Of a stretch of 64,000 nucleotides of DNA, positions 1 through 10,920 are shown in pieces (positions within the stretch are counted from its first letter, which is position 1; every line of letters starts with the position of its first letter). Origin of the DNA: Anadara kagoshimensis (Eukaryota; Mollusca; Bivalvia; Arcoida; Arcidae); the NCBI GenBank assembly GCA_021292105.1, contig CM037870.1, forward strand, positions 19,995,424 through 20,059,423, read 5' to 3'. The notes under the pieces were generated by a model, which saw nothing but the letters and a program-made list of their open reading frames with translations, made no database searches and had not been told where the DNA came from. Position numbers and translations under genes: made by a program.

Positions 1-336
1 GAGGATTGGTGTGTAAGCGATTTACGTGGAATATTCCTAGAATACCAATGTTCTTACGGGAGTGATTACGTCAAATATTCCCGGAATAGCGTCATTTTAG
101 AGGAAAGCATATAGCGATTCGAATCTGCATCGAATAATAATAAAATGTTCCTCAAAAACTGTAGGTGGTATCACGATAAAGAACTATCGCTTGTCTTAAT
201 CATGTTTAAAAATTTTTTTTTAATTTTTCAGACCACAATTTTTTTTATAATTTTTTTTTCAGACCACAATATTTTAATTTTTCAAACCAAAAAATTAAGT
301 AACTCAAATCCGTAACAATCTATTTGCTTTGATATA
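1..336. other. Non-coding, no gene seen
   Basis: No open reading frame or known element is recognised. A short direct duplication of a TTTTTCAGACCACAAT motif with T-rich spacers lies at about 226-280. The rest is unexplained AT-rich sequence. Confidence 0.5.
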
Positions 337-412
337 GGAATGAGGTTGCCAAATGTGTTAAATAACAATCTTACGATTCGATGACCTTATGTTCGAGCCC
401 CGAGACGGATAG
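337..412 (+). repeat. tRNA-like SINE head (Ser/Leu-type)
   Basis: GAGGTTGCCAAATGTGTTAA resembles the A box of a class II (Ser/Leu) tRNA. GTTCGAGCCCC about 40 bp downstream is a good B box. The acceptor stem does not close, so this is more likely the tRNA-derived head of a SINE than a tRNA gene. Only the head is recognised and the 3' limit is unknown. Confidence 0.35.
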
Positions 413-899
413 CTTCATATTTATTTGAGATTAACGTATGTAGTGTAATTAAGTTGTAGAAATATATAACTAAAGCCTGCTGGTTGATACTTGTACTTTA
501 TCCAGGTGTCGTTACTGGTAGTCTGTGCGGCATGGGTGGTGAGTGTGTCCCGTCGTGGTATTCCAACAACTTTGGACTGCTTGTCCCAGAACTGGATTCA
601 GTCCTGTTGTATCTGTCGTGTGTGTTTGTATGACGTCTATGCGTGTCTAAGTGTATATGTGTATTGTTAGGGTTTAAATACCAACAACCTGTAGATGACC
701 AACAGAATAACATCATATTCATCCTGTTTTTGGTTTATCACCAATGTTTACAGGATTTAAGAATGAGATGTCATTTTATGAATCGTTATTACTAACTAAT
801 TACAATTAAGTTCACATTAGCACATTTAAATTTGTTTACCAAATCCTAAAGGGCTGAATGTATCAATATATTTCATTACACTACATCTACCAGGATGCC
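413..899. other. Non-coding, unexplained
   Basis: This stretch is locally less AT-rich around 500-700, with an open frame of 74 codons on the minus strand that resembles nothing I know. No repeat shared with the rest of the window was noticed. Confidence 0.4.
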
Positions 900-1131
900 A
901 AAACAACTGGTGTCTGTTCACCTTGCGGTGACGAACACTAAGATGAACCCAAATTTTGTGTATGCGACACATCATATTTTACGTTTGTTCCAAGTTTGGT
1001 GAAATCCATTCATAGACATTGCATATAAGGAGTTGACAAAATATTTCGACGTAAAACCAGACAGACGAATGGGCGGACAGGAAATTCTTTTAATCCCCCA
1101 AACGTTAGTGTGTATCTGTGTGGAGGGTATA
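900..1131 (+). repeat. Dispersed non-coding repeat ending in GACGAATGGGCGGACAGG...CCCCC
   Basis: The end of this stretch has a run of GACA/GACG/GGCGGAC steps followed by ATCCCCC and a GGAGGGTATA motif. The same architecture occurs at 38480-38705 and, reversed, at 62752-62815. The preceding 170 bp read like the body of the same kind of repeat (toxic-shock-like prose such as 'gtgaaatccattcatagac' is absent from any gene). This is similarity of architecture only and the copy is diverged. Confidence 0.3.
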
Positions 1132-1984
1132 AATATCCAGGAAAATTTTACATAATTTCAGGGTAATCAAAACACAAGTTCTTAACGAACATGATATAAA
1201 TTTTCATATGTTCGCTTTGTTAATTTTCCTATCTTATGTCAAGCACGTAAATTGATTTTTATTGAAAATTGCTATAATTCAGTCTGAAAATTTATGAGTT
1301 AAGTCATAGCAATAAAATGTCATTTAAATCCCAATGTGCAAAAAGGTGGAAATAAAAAATTTGAAAGGCTTCTATATTAATTATTCAAAAGAGATGCCGA
1401 TTTAAATGTCAGGCTATGAAAATATAACTTTCTGATAGAAAAAAATCTGAGCAACATGCAGTATAATCAGAAATACTTCCGTCAGAAAATCAAATGTTTA
1501 AAACATCAAAAATAAAATATTCATAACTTGTCTCTACGCTATAACCAAGCCTTTGAATATCGGCTTTACTTTCCATGTTTTATTTATAGATAAATGAAAT
1601 TTCGAAATTTCAAATACTCATGATAAAATGTACAGTGTGTTTCAAAGTATCTCGTTCACTCATTGCAGCCTAAAAAAGAATTTTGTCTAAAAAGAGTGGC
1701 TTTGTTACTTAGAAGTTTGGTTTCTCTGATCCCAAAAATGATTCATTTTGCCTATTGACCTCCGTATTGAGATGGAAATAGGCCTAATCCTGGAACCAAA
1801 TATTGTTTGAGCTTTCATCCACTTTGAAAATACCATATGACTATTATATCAGAAAGTTGATGACGCCGTCGATGACATCACAAAAGGTGAACTGACTGGT
1901 GAATATTCCGCGTACTTTTTGTGATATAAAAATAATGCATGCTGTCAGTGGTACCTAAATTTGTTATTCGTGTCCATTTTAATA
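1132..1984. other. Non-coding, nothing recognised
   Basis: AT-rich sequence without long open frames, splice-flanked exons or repeats shared within the window. Confidence 0.5.
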
Positions 1985-2258
1985 GGACTATGGTAGCTCA
2001 GTCGATAGAGTCCTTGCTCCGTATATGGGAGGTCGTGGTTTCAAACCACGGCCGGGTCTTTCCCAAGACTTGAAAAAATAGGTAGTAACTGTTTTTCGGT
2101 AAGCACTCGACATGTAGAAATGAAAGTCCTTCAGAAGAGACCTTAATAACCTATGTTTCATGTAACAGCAGGCGTAAATGTTAAAATTTCTGCCACTTAA
2201 CCATAGCTGGTGACACCTCGATATAAGTCAAATGTTTCTAACTGGGACACAAACCCAA
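1985..2258 (+). repeat. tRNA-derived SINE (V-core-like family), diverged copy
   Basis: The head has a tRNA A box (TGGTAGCTCAGTCGATAGAG) and a B-box region (GGTTTCAAACC). The body then follows the window's SINE family: AGACTTGAAA, GGTAGT, AGCACTCG, GAAATGAAAGTCC, and the tail CGATATAAGTCAAATG...ACTGGGAC. The body is closer to the copies at 53384 and 55736 than to the copies at 3064 and 8093, which suggests two subfamilies. It resembles bivalve V-type SINEs such as RUDI, but I cannot confirm that name from sequence alone. Confidence 0.75.
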
Positions 2259-2570
2259 TTTAATTAAATCAGACATGTCACGGTGTCCTTCAGAAGAGAC
2301 CTTAACAACCGATTACCCCATGTCACGGCATGCGTAAAGGTTAAAATTTCTGCCACTTAACCATAGCTGGTGATGCCTCGATATAAGTCAAATGTTCCTA
2401 ATCGGGACGTAAATTTGCATTGAATAAATCATTTTATGGAAGAAATAAAAAAAAAATTTGAAACTCTGTATATAACATCAGTCGGTGATGTCTCGATATA
2501 AATCAAATATTTCTAACTGGGACGTAAATTCCCATTGAATCAATCATTTTATGGAAGAAATGATCAAAAT
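2127..2570 (+). repeat. Tandem duplication of SINE 3' body
   Basis: The SINE segment that begins GTCCTTCAGAAGAGACCTTAA occurs at 2127 and again at 2285. Both copies run through CCACTTAACCATAGCTGGTGA to the tail. A third partial copy of the tail (GGTGATGTCTCGATATAAATC) follows near 2485, with a shared ATCATTTTATGGAAGAAAT flank at about 2427 and 2546. The SINE 3' half is thus present about 2.5 times in tandem. Confidence 0.75.
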
Positions 2571-3063
2571 TTTGAAACGCCCTATAGATAAAATGATAGG
2601 ATGTACATGTTAAATTGGCTTTAATTACTCGGATGTTTACCACAGAAGATGAATCAGAGATGTAATTATTTTCCATAAAGATTCCATCAATTAATTAAAC
2701 GCGTGATTACAGAAATGTGATTTTTATTGATGATAATTGAAATAATTGAAATTTTCTAAACTCAAAGTAAACATTTGTCGTATTTCAACATTGAGTACTT
2801 CAGTTAATTAATGAGTATAAAAATGGTTAGTTACTATTGCATTTCGGATAAATGATTAAATGGATGATAAAACTTTAACATTTACTTAATAACACTTAAT
2901 TAAAAATTACGTAAATACTACCATCCCCGTTTTTCTGTCTGTAATGGAAATTCATGTGTTTGACTAATTTGCCAATTTACATTTTCAACGTTCTTACTTT
3001 TAAGATTACGATTTAAACATGGACCGGCATTTTTATTGGATGTTCTTCATGTCAATATTCAGA
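2571..3063. other. Non-coding, nothing recognised
   Basis: AT-rich spacer between two SINE copies with no coding or repeat signal that I can identify. Confidence 0.5.
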
Positions 3064-3396
3064 CCACTGCGGTAGCTCAGTTGCTAAAGTACTCGCTCCG
3101 TAGTGGGAGGTCGTGGGATCGAACCCCGACACCCAAGACTTGAAAGTGGGTAGTGACTGTTCCTTCGCCAAGCACTCGGCATTACTAAATGAAAGTCACG
3201 GCTCTTTTGGATGGGAACTTAAAATAAACGAGGTTCCGTGTCACGGTGGGTTTGGCACGATAAAGACCCTGCTGTATAATATCATCAGCACAACGCATAG
3301 GTTTATTTTCTGCACCTTCGCCTATAGGTGGCGACGTCCTGATAAATGTGAAATATTCTTGACTGGGAGTTATACACCATTACTCAACTCAACTCT
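3064..3396 (+). repeat. tRNA-derived SINE, near full length
   Basis: It begins CCACTGCGGTAGCTCAGTTG (A box) and carries GGGATCGAACCCC (B box). The conserved body includes CTTCGCCAAGCACTCGGCAT, AACTTAAAATAAACGAGG, GTCACGGTGGG, GGCACGATAAAG and CACCTTCGCCTATAGGTGGC. It closes with GAAATATTCTTGACTGGGA and an ACTCAACTCAACTC tail. The open frame of 104 codons across it is a chance reading of the repeat. Confidence 0.85.
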
Positions 3397-3424
3397 CAAT
3401 ATCCATTCTTTAATTCTATTTTCA

Positions 3425-3600
3425 TAACTGGTGGGTGTAGCTAGATAAACAAAGAGATGCTTACCCTACCAGAGCACTCGGATTCACTTCTCTGGCTTAA
3501 CTCTTCCGGAGCCTTGCGTCCCTGATGGAAGTTCACGTGTTTAACTTTTTATTTGTATGCTTGTGGGTTGTGGTTTGGACATAGTCAAGTGTGTTTATGT
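3425..3600 (+). repeat. Repeat A (5'-truncated retroelement 3' end), diverged
   Basis: GTGGGTGTAGCTAG, GCTTACCCTACCAGAGCACTCGG, TGATGGAAGTTCACGTGTTTAAC and the 3' end GTTTGGACATAG...GTGTGTTTATG follow the Repeat A 3' untranslated consensus. It lies 29 bp after the SINE tail. About 40 bp are duplicated internally around the GGAGC motif. Confidence 0.7.
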
Positions 3601-5192
3601 TCAAATATTAAGTAAGGTTCATTGGCATTGCAAGATAAGGATATTTGTAATCACAATAAAAGATTAAATAGATAAATATAGATGAATTGCATAAAAATAC
3701 AACAACACTAAGATAAAGTGTATGTGATGGGACGACCATAACGATAGAACGCCCGGAAGTGCGATGTCCATTTTTTTTAAAAGTTATAAAGACTAAGACT
3801 CAAAATAAAAAAACGGAAGTAATAATCCATTTCCTTTGAACGGACCAAATTGTAAAAGGAAATGTTTTCAAATAATGGTTGATCTGTTAAAATAAGGTTT
3901 AAACAGACTCGAAGCTGACAAATGCGTACTTTGAAACGGTCACAGCAAGCACGACTATAGGACAAGAGAATAAAATATCTAAAACTTAATACTTTGGCAT
4001 TTGTGACTGAATGGTCTAATGTGCCTTTATAAGTCACAGCGTCTCTCACCACCTAAGTTTGAGTTCCACTCGGAACAGATGCTAGTTAGAGGAAATTTTT
4101 GATTCACTTTCCGAAGCTAGTAAAGTAGTTTTCTCCTGGCATTTTGGTTGCAATCACCATTCGAGAACTTACCGCCTCGAAAAAATGGCAGAATCTTGAC
4201 TGCGTAAAAAATCATTATTCTACTCACTTTATAATATGGAACCTTTTCGATATATTTATATACTTTAGATAGAGTAATTTCGCGAGAACTCTCGGTCGAA
4301 ACTGCATTTATCTCGCAAATATTCCCAGAATCACGAACATTTAAAAGCCAAATTTGCAAGCATGCCCGCAATCGTTTTTGGTCATGGAAGTTATATATAT
4401 TATAAGAAAGATCCATCGCGGATTTTAATATTTACTTGAATTGTGGTCGACAATTTAAATATTTGCAAAATGACGCTTAGGATCGGCACGCGAAATATGA
4501 TACTCGCGAATTCAAAGTAGTCTACATCATTGTCTTTGACATTTATTTCAGTATGATTGTGTTTGTAATTCATACAACGTAAAGTCTCTTACACTATTTG
4601 AGTATCGATTACTCCCTATGTTTACATTCAGTTTAATCCAATACGCAATAATTCTTTTTTATTGTTTTGCTGAATAGTCTTCATATTGTCTTAATTTCAT
4701 TTTGTGATCACGTTTTACCGCACATGTCTGTTATTTAAAACGTAGGCTGGCTTAAATTGGACACGTTAGTACCCCCGCAATTTATTTCAGACTCCCACAC
4801 TCCGATTATTGTATGTTATTATAGGAACTTTATATTAACGACGACAGACCTCGTTTGATTTCACAATTTTTCACTCTAATTACTTATGATTTTATAGTAT
4901 TTGATGCTTAAAGACGCATCAGGTACAGTACAGACCTTTCGAATATTTCACATCGAAATAAAGTCGATGCACGGGTACCAAGTGGCAAAGATATGAACAG
5001 CAAGTTAACGAAAACCAGCATATAGCTGGCGGAAAAATTGTCAAGATACAGCTATCGATGGGGGTAAGATAAGCTGCCAAATTGGGCCATTTGTAAACTT
5101 AATGTTAAAATTTCAACATGCCTTACTGTATGTTTATTAAGCATATAATGGTATTTAATTGACAATCTTTCGAACTAGTGTACATGTGCTTT
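3601..5192. other. Non-coding, no gene supported
   Basis: Open frames of 91 and 99 codons on the minus strand (3777-4052 and 4117-4416) have no recognisable domain and biased low-complexity composition. Several CTCGCGAA/TCGCGAG motifs at about 4280-4510 hint at a decayed MITE, but no closing inverted repeat was found. Confidence 0.4.
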
Positions 5193-5270
5193 GCATCTGT
5201 GGCTTAGTAGCTAATCGTGAGCTTACGGATCACAATGCCTCTAGCCGAAAAAGGTTTCAATACCGGACAG
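5193..5270 (+). repeat. tRNA-like SINE head of a different family
   Basis: TGTGGCTTAGTAGCTAATCG fits a tRNA A box and GGTTTCAATACC at 5253-5264 fits a B box at normal spacing. The 160 bp that follow, to about 5428, are open in both strands (89 and 72 codons) and may be the SINE body. No second copy was seen in the window. Confidence 0.4.
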
Positions 5271-8092
5271 ATTATTTGCGAGCAAATTTGACTGTCTTCG
5301 CGTATTCCGGAACTGACGACATCTTGGTTCGGGGGAAAGGCTTCGATGGTTTCTGTCATCACCCAAGAATATATGCGATAGTTTCGACCAGAGTGTATTT
5401 CTCTAATAATCCATTCCTCCAATCATAGATTGCTTTTATGTATTTATTCATCCAACAGAAAACATTACACAAACATGTTTGTCTCTACGTGACGAAATAC
5501 ATATATAAATTTCAATATTCACCCAAAAATACTTCAAATCATATCGATGGCAAAAATAATAGTTACTACGTGCGCACGTCATTTAAAATATATATTTCAT
5601 GTCACTTCTGTGCCACCGTACTTTTGTTAGTCGTATGTTTCTCTATACTACAAGTTATATTATTACAAAAATCATATTCTGATTGCCTATCTGATAAAAC
5701 TTTGTGTTAGATCAGAGAACGTCACCATTTGTGTATAATTAGAACAACCTACTAGACCTCCCTCTAATTGCAAATGGTAATTAAACCAGGACGTGCTTAC
5801 TGGCTTAAAACAATATGACAATTTCATAGAGACATTTACAGCCCAATAACATGTACTTAGCAACGGCATCTGTAAGTCTCGCCATGTCACTAACGAGAAC
5901 ACTTACATACGGGTCCAAAATCAGAAGATTTCAAACTCTATCGTTAGTTCAACAAACACAGAAATAAATCAAACAACAGCTGCGTCAATGCGTCTCATCG
6001 GTTTATTGATAATTACGTCTCTTTGGGAAATGTTCAACGAAAACTATAACATTACACTCGTACTCACCAGAGTACAGTGCCAAATATCCGTCTGGTGAAT
6101 GTAGTGATTTTCTCTCTGTGAACTCCTGCATCTTCAACCAGCCTAGAACTACTAACCGTCTCGATATAAGTAATAAAAAAGTTGGACTTAAAACGTTGTC
6201 AATCCATTCCACATATTAAAGTAAAAAAAATTGTGACTTTGGCTTAAAACACCATAAATATATCTTCCACCATCTTCTGTATAATAAACGATATAAGTAA
6301 AAAATTGAGATTTGGTCTTAAAGACCATAGATCCATCTTACTAATTTTTGCTACAACAAGCTGACTACACAGTTTTTAGCTTGTTAGTATCGCCAAGTGT
6401 TGCACTTTTAAATGGCAATTTGGGATTTAACTACATAATGATACGGTGATAACGTGTGTATCTGAAAAAAAATTACGCCAACATTCATTTGCAGCAAAGT
6501 CATGGTAATATTATTGTAAATTTCTTAAATGATCCATGTGACATACATGTAGGATAGGTAATATATCTGCTCGAAATTTCTGGTGCACGTGTACAGACCC
6601 ATGGTCATCAAAGCAGATCGAATTTTAAAGATCGGTCTATAAGTCTATTTTAAACGCCTTCAGTAGAATCATAGTTCTTAATAAATCAATGGAACAACAC
6701 TTATATATGGAATTTCAGACAAAAGTGATTTGTCGTACTAGGTTATGTTTATATTGGAAGAAGTCTTCGTAGTACAATAAATCGAAAAGGTAAGTCATTT
6801 ATGATATAGAATTGATGGATGGTGAGATCGATCATTGTAAAAATCATCACGTATTATTGTTTTTGAATGCTGTAACTAAAATAAGCAACGGTTACCGTAA
6901 TTTATAATCAGTGGCCCCAGTTTGTAGTTGTCTCTTATGAACTTCTCTCCTTTCTTTTAATTCTTAATTGGCGTGGTTGATTAGTTTCTTGATTAAATAT
7001 TGTTTTACGTTACAATGATTGAGCTATCCGTAACGAGGAGTTTTTATTTACTTAGGAGTCGATTCATACAGGAGTTGCACCCTGGTTAAAATCATGTGTT
7101 GAGGTAATATTGTCCAGATTTAGAAGAAACTAGTTTAGATTTTGCTTTTGGGATAATGATTTGGACATTGATTGGTATGTTTGTGTTTATACAGGTACAT
7201 GGTGTGTTCGCTTTTTTGAATTTTTGGTCTGTATTTGAAATCTAATTTTTATTAGTACATCTACCTGTGATGTCGCAGATGAACGTCACAGTCTAGTGTG
7301 TCCATTATACACAGTGCTATGATTTAACTTTTTTATCAACTCAAATAACATTACATTTCTTTAAAAATATATACATTTTTTAATATCCATTTATTTGTTT
7401 ATTTATAATTATTTTTTGGTTTTATTTTAGTCCCATAGTTATATTTGTTAATACACACATATTTGTATTTCTTGAAGTATAAAATGTGTCAATTTGTCAT
7501 TTTATATTATGAATTGAATAAATTGATTGAGAGAAAGAGAATTTACAAACGGCATCAACTCTGTATGGAACGTTAAGGTATTGTTTCTTTATCAAATGTA
7601 TGTTGCAATTATATTCGGACGGTTGTCTGGTGGTTTTTTAGCTCATCGGAACGGATTTTAACCCCAAGAACAGTTGAAGAAATCAATAGTAAATTATTTA
7701 CAAGTTGTGTAATCACAATTTTAAATTTGAACATCAAATCGCATATTTGTACTTTTACGGTAAATACCCCTAATCCTTTATCAAGGTTACAATGAATGTT
7801 AGATCATGTAATAACATCAAGTTTAGGTGATGTTGACATCAATGTATCAAGATGTCTATATTATGTGATGTATCGGCGTAGAAAATGACATTTATACTGA
7901 TACTAGTAATCCGGGAAGATAATATAAAGTATACATTTTAACATAAAATTAATGTTCTCTAGCCTTCAGTACAAGCCTGTTGAAAGTTTTTAACATTGCT
8001 TTAACGAATTCGTTGCCAAATTGGCAGCTCATCTTAGGACACTTATTTGCTATATATCGGCGACTGCTACCAATCTCTTGTCAGATTTTTAA
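5271..8092. other. Non-coding, nothing recognised
   Basis: No long frame, domain or shared repeat was identified. At 6165-6330 a short motif (GATATAAGTAA...AAAACACC/AAAGACC) recurs twice in diverged form. Confidence 0.45.
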
Positions 8093-8410
8093 CCACTGCG
8101 GTAGTTCAGTTGGTAAGAGTGCTCGCTACGTAAGTGGGAGGTCGTGGGTTCGAACCTCACCGGGTCTGATATAAGACTTGAATGTGGGTAGTAATTGTTC
8201 TTTCGCCAAGCACTCGGCATTACGAAATGAATGTCACAGTTCTTTCGGATGGGAACTTAAAATAAACGAGGTCCTTAGTCACGGTGGGCTTGGCACGATA
8301 AAGAACCTTGCTGTAAATTGCAATCAGCGCAACGCACAGTCATACTTTCTGCACGTTTGCCCGTAGCTGGCGACGTCTCGATGTGTAAAATATTCTTGAC
8401 TGGGACGTGT
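8093..8410 (+). repeat. tRNA-derived SINE, near full length
   Basis: The tRNA-like head (8097-8170) has A box GTAGTTCAGTTGGTAAGAG and B box GGTTCGAACCTC. The body has CTTTCGCCAAGCACTCGGCA, TTAAAATAAACGAGGTCC, GGGCTTGGCACGATAAAGAA, GCGCAACGCACAG and GCTGGCGACGTCTCGATG. It ends TATTCTTGACTGGGACGT. The open frames across it are readings of the repeat. Confidence 0.85.
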
Positions 8411-8835
8411 AGATTGTCAGTTTTTGATGTTTTACCTCTGTTTAAATGCTTCGAGCTTTATGGTGCAAGGATCACTGATGTGTTTTACTTGATTCCAAAG
8501 CCATGTCTGTTAAACGGAGTTTTTCCATCTCTAGCGTAAAAGCTGACACAGCGACCAACATTTTTACTCCATGACCTTGAATGTTTATATGTCTGTGTTT
8601 GTTATGCTAACTAGCAAAATAATCATTATCCAGCAAATATTTAATCTGCTTAGGAAAAATGATCATGCAATATTTTATGATTTTGTCAAAGAGTGCACAA
8701 AAGCCGACACGATTAAAAGACCCATACGTCAAAATACAAAACAATACAAATTTAAATTATTTTTGTTTACTGTGTCTCATAGAATGAGAAAATGCAAAAT
8801 ATTTCCAAGTTTTTTTCAATTTCAGCATTGTTTGC

Positions 8836-9345
8836 TTAGCATACTCCGCATGTGTGTAAACTTAGCACCTACTTTATAATATGCCTTGAGGTTCAGTACT
8901 AGTATCAAGGGTCCAAATAAATAAATGTGTGTGCCTTATCTCGCCTTTAATGTTTTGATGTTTCTGTCTTGGTGAAGTAAAATTGTTTGTTGACAAGTAC
9001 AGGTTTCTTCAGCTATACTCCGCATGTGTGTAAACTTGTCACCTCTCTACAATGTCTGGAGTTTCAATACCAGGGGTCCAAATATGTGTGTTGTTTTCTC
9101 GACTGTATTGTTTGGATGTTTCTGTCTCGTTTTTGTTTAGGTTACATTAGTTGTTGACAAGTAGAGGTTTCTTCACCTATACTCCGCATGTGTGTAAACT
9201 TGTCACCTTCACTACAATGTCTGGAGTTTTAATATCAGTGCTCCAAATGCGTGTCTTATTTCGTCTGTATTGTTTGGGTATTTCTAACGCGTTCCCGGTT
9301 AGGTTACATTCGCTGTTGACAAGTACGTGCCTTTCAGCTATATAA
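8836..9345 (+). repeat. Three-copy tandem repeat, unit about 165-174 bp
   Basis: The landmark TACTCCGCATGTGTGTAAAC recurs at 8842, 9016 and 9180. Each unit continues through ACAATGTCTGGAGTTTCAAT-like, GGTCCAAAT, TGTATTGTTTGGATGTTTCT and GTTGACAAGTA. The third unit ends near 9340. Units differ by many substitutions, so the array is not recent. I see no coding capacity. Confidence 0.8.
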
Positions 9346-9545
9346 AAATCAATTTCAGTTTATGCACAAAATGTTTACAATGTTATTTTTGACAAAATGG
9401 TTTTATCTTTGATATGAGTTGATTTATTATGTTTTACGCCCTAATCACCAACCACTTACAAGCAAACTGACAACATTGTTAACTATGATCTGACCAAGAT
9501 AGATTCCAACTAAATTTATAAATTATACGAATAGGTCTATTATTG

Positions 9546-9690
9546 CAATCAAATACAAACATAAAGGTCCATGTTCAAACCACAATCAAAAGCAAAGCAA
9601 AAGAAAAAAAACAACTTTGAAATCAAATCAATAAATGGAAGTGAAGCCGGATGCTGCGGAAGTTGCCCACAACCGCAACGTGTAAGATCA
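9546..9690 (-). repeat. Repeat A fragment
   Basis: It begins with the reversed 3' end (AATCAAATACAAACATAAAG, CCATGTTCAAACCACAATC, AAAGCAAAGC) and continues to GGAAGTGAAGCCGGATGC and CGCAACGTG. A 10-base A run replaces part of the middle. Confidence 0.65.
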
Positions 9691-10044
9691 AAATTGAGAA
9701 TGAAATGAACATGAGACTGTTGCTTTCCGAATTTTTTCAATTCAATGCCTATTGCCTATGTACTTTATATACATCTACGACCTTTTTCTCCCTCGTTGAA
9801 TTCAGTCATAAACGCTAAGGAGATTTACCATGTCAACAGGAATACCATAAGAGAAATAAAATAGAAAATAATTAAATTTTCTTTGACATTGCTAGAGCAG
9901 ATTTCTACTATAAATCGTATTTTATCTTGTACTATACTGATCAAACGACATGACCAAGAACTAATAACCCTCTGATATATTCAATATGTATTATATTTGT
10001 TTCGGTCCTTTTTAATGTAATGAATGTGTATAGACAAATTTAGA

Positions 10045-10256
10045 GAGTTGAGTTGAGAAACTGTGTTTTACTTCACTGTCAAAAATATTTCACTTACATG
10101 TATATCGAGACGTCGCAAGCTATAGGCGAAGGTGCAAAAAGTTTACCCGTGCGTTGCGCTGATGGCATTATACAGCAGGGTTCTTTATCATGCCAAACCT
10201 ACCGCGACACGGGACCTCGTTTATTTTAAGTTCCCAGAATACAGGAGTTACTGTCA
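10045..10256 (-). repeat. SINE, head-truncated
   Basis: The reversed tail GAGTTGAGTTGAG is followed by AAATATTTCACTTACATGTA, CGAGACGTCGCAAGCTATAG, GTGCGTTGCGCTGATGGCAT, CAGGGTTCTTTATCATGCCA and GGGACCTCGTTTATTTTAAG. It stops before the tRNA-like head, the usual 5' truncation of a retroposed copy. Confidence 0.8.
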
Positions 10257-10373
10257 TAAAATAGGGTAAAAATCAACTGGAAATTTCAAGATTGACTGTA
10301 TTAACTTTTTTGACAAATTTTCAGAAAAAAATAAATTTAGTTATCATTTTTCAAGGGGAAAATTATTTGGTTA

Positions 10374-10445
10374 TAATCAAACCCAAACAAACCAGCCCAT
10401 GTTCAAATCACAATCCAAAAACCAAAGTAAAATTTTGAAACTAGT
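10374..10445 (-). repeat. Repeat A, short 3' end only
   Basis: About 70 bp match the reversed 3' terminus (CCCATGTTCAAATCACAATC, AAAGTAAAATTTTGAAACT). Another Repeat A copy lies 38 bp away in the same orientation. Confidence 0.65.
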
Positions 10446-10482
10446 TATTAATAGGCTATAAAATGTAGATTTAAATGTATTA

Positions 10483-10920
10483 TCAAAAACAAACATACCA
10501 ATCCATTTCCAAACCACAATCCAAAAGCAAAGTATCAGGGGTTCAAAATTATGTTTTGTAATGGAAGGTCCAGGACCTTTTGCCTTTATTTTTGGCAGGT
10601 CCCACATAAAGTTTTGAAAGTCCAATATCAACATTGAAAGATCCATGTGCAATTATGTAATTATATTGAAAAAGTAGAATTATTCTGGTAAAAATGGCAG
10701 GTCCATCGGACTTTTACAATTTAAATATCAATGGTCCCAAGGTAAAATCAATAGGTCCCGGACCTCGGACCCAGGGAATTTTGAACCCCTGAGTATATTT
10801 TGAAACTGGTTAATTAGTTGAAATGCATATATACTTCAACCAGGAAAGTAAGACCGGGTGCTCCGGAAGGGTAAGTACCTCCTGTTTAACTAGCTACACC
10901 CACCACGTGTAGAATTAATA
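10483..10920 (-). repeat. Repeat A copy split by a MITE insertion
   Basis: The reversed 3' end lies at 10483-10535 (AAAACAAACATACCAATCC, AAACCACAATCCAAAAGCAA). The copy resumes at 10797 (TTTTGAAACTGG) and runs through CTTCAACCAGGAAAGTAAG, CCGGGTGCTCCGGAAGGG, CTCCTGTTTAACTAGC and ACCCACCACGTGT. Joining the two parts across the insert restores the family order, so the intervening 256 bp arrived later. Confidence 0.8.
10536..10791. mobile_element. 256-bp MITE inserted in Repeat A
   Basis: The ends are CAGGGGTTCAAAATT and its exact reverse complement AATTTTGAACCCCTG. The copy of AGTAT at 10531-10535 and at 10792-10796 is a 5-bp target duplication. The CAGGGG terminus is typical of hAT superfamily ends, although hAT duplications are usually 8 bp, so the superfamily is uncertain. 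The interior has no open frame and repeats AGGTCC/GGACCT motifs in both halves. It is non-autonomous. Confidence 0.8.

Noticed and set aside
3113..3427. 104-codon ORF
   Set aside because: It falls almost entirely within a SINE copy.
4280..4510. TCGCG-rich MITE
   Set aside because: Motifs resemble the interior of the 27686 MITE, but no matching inverted ends or TA duplication were found.
8093..8170. Functional tRNA gene
   Set aside because: A and B boxes are present, but the sequence is the head of a SINE repeated about ten times in the window, followed by the SINE body, with no proper acceptor stem closure.
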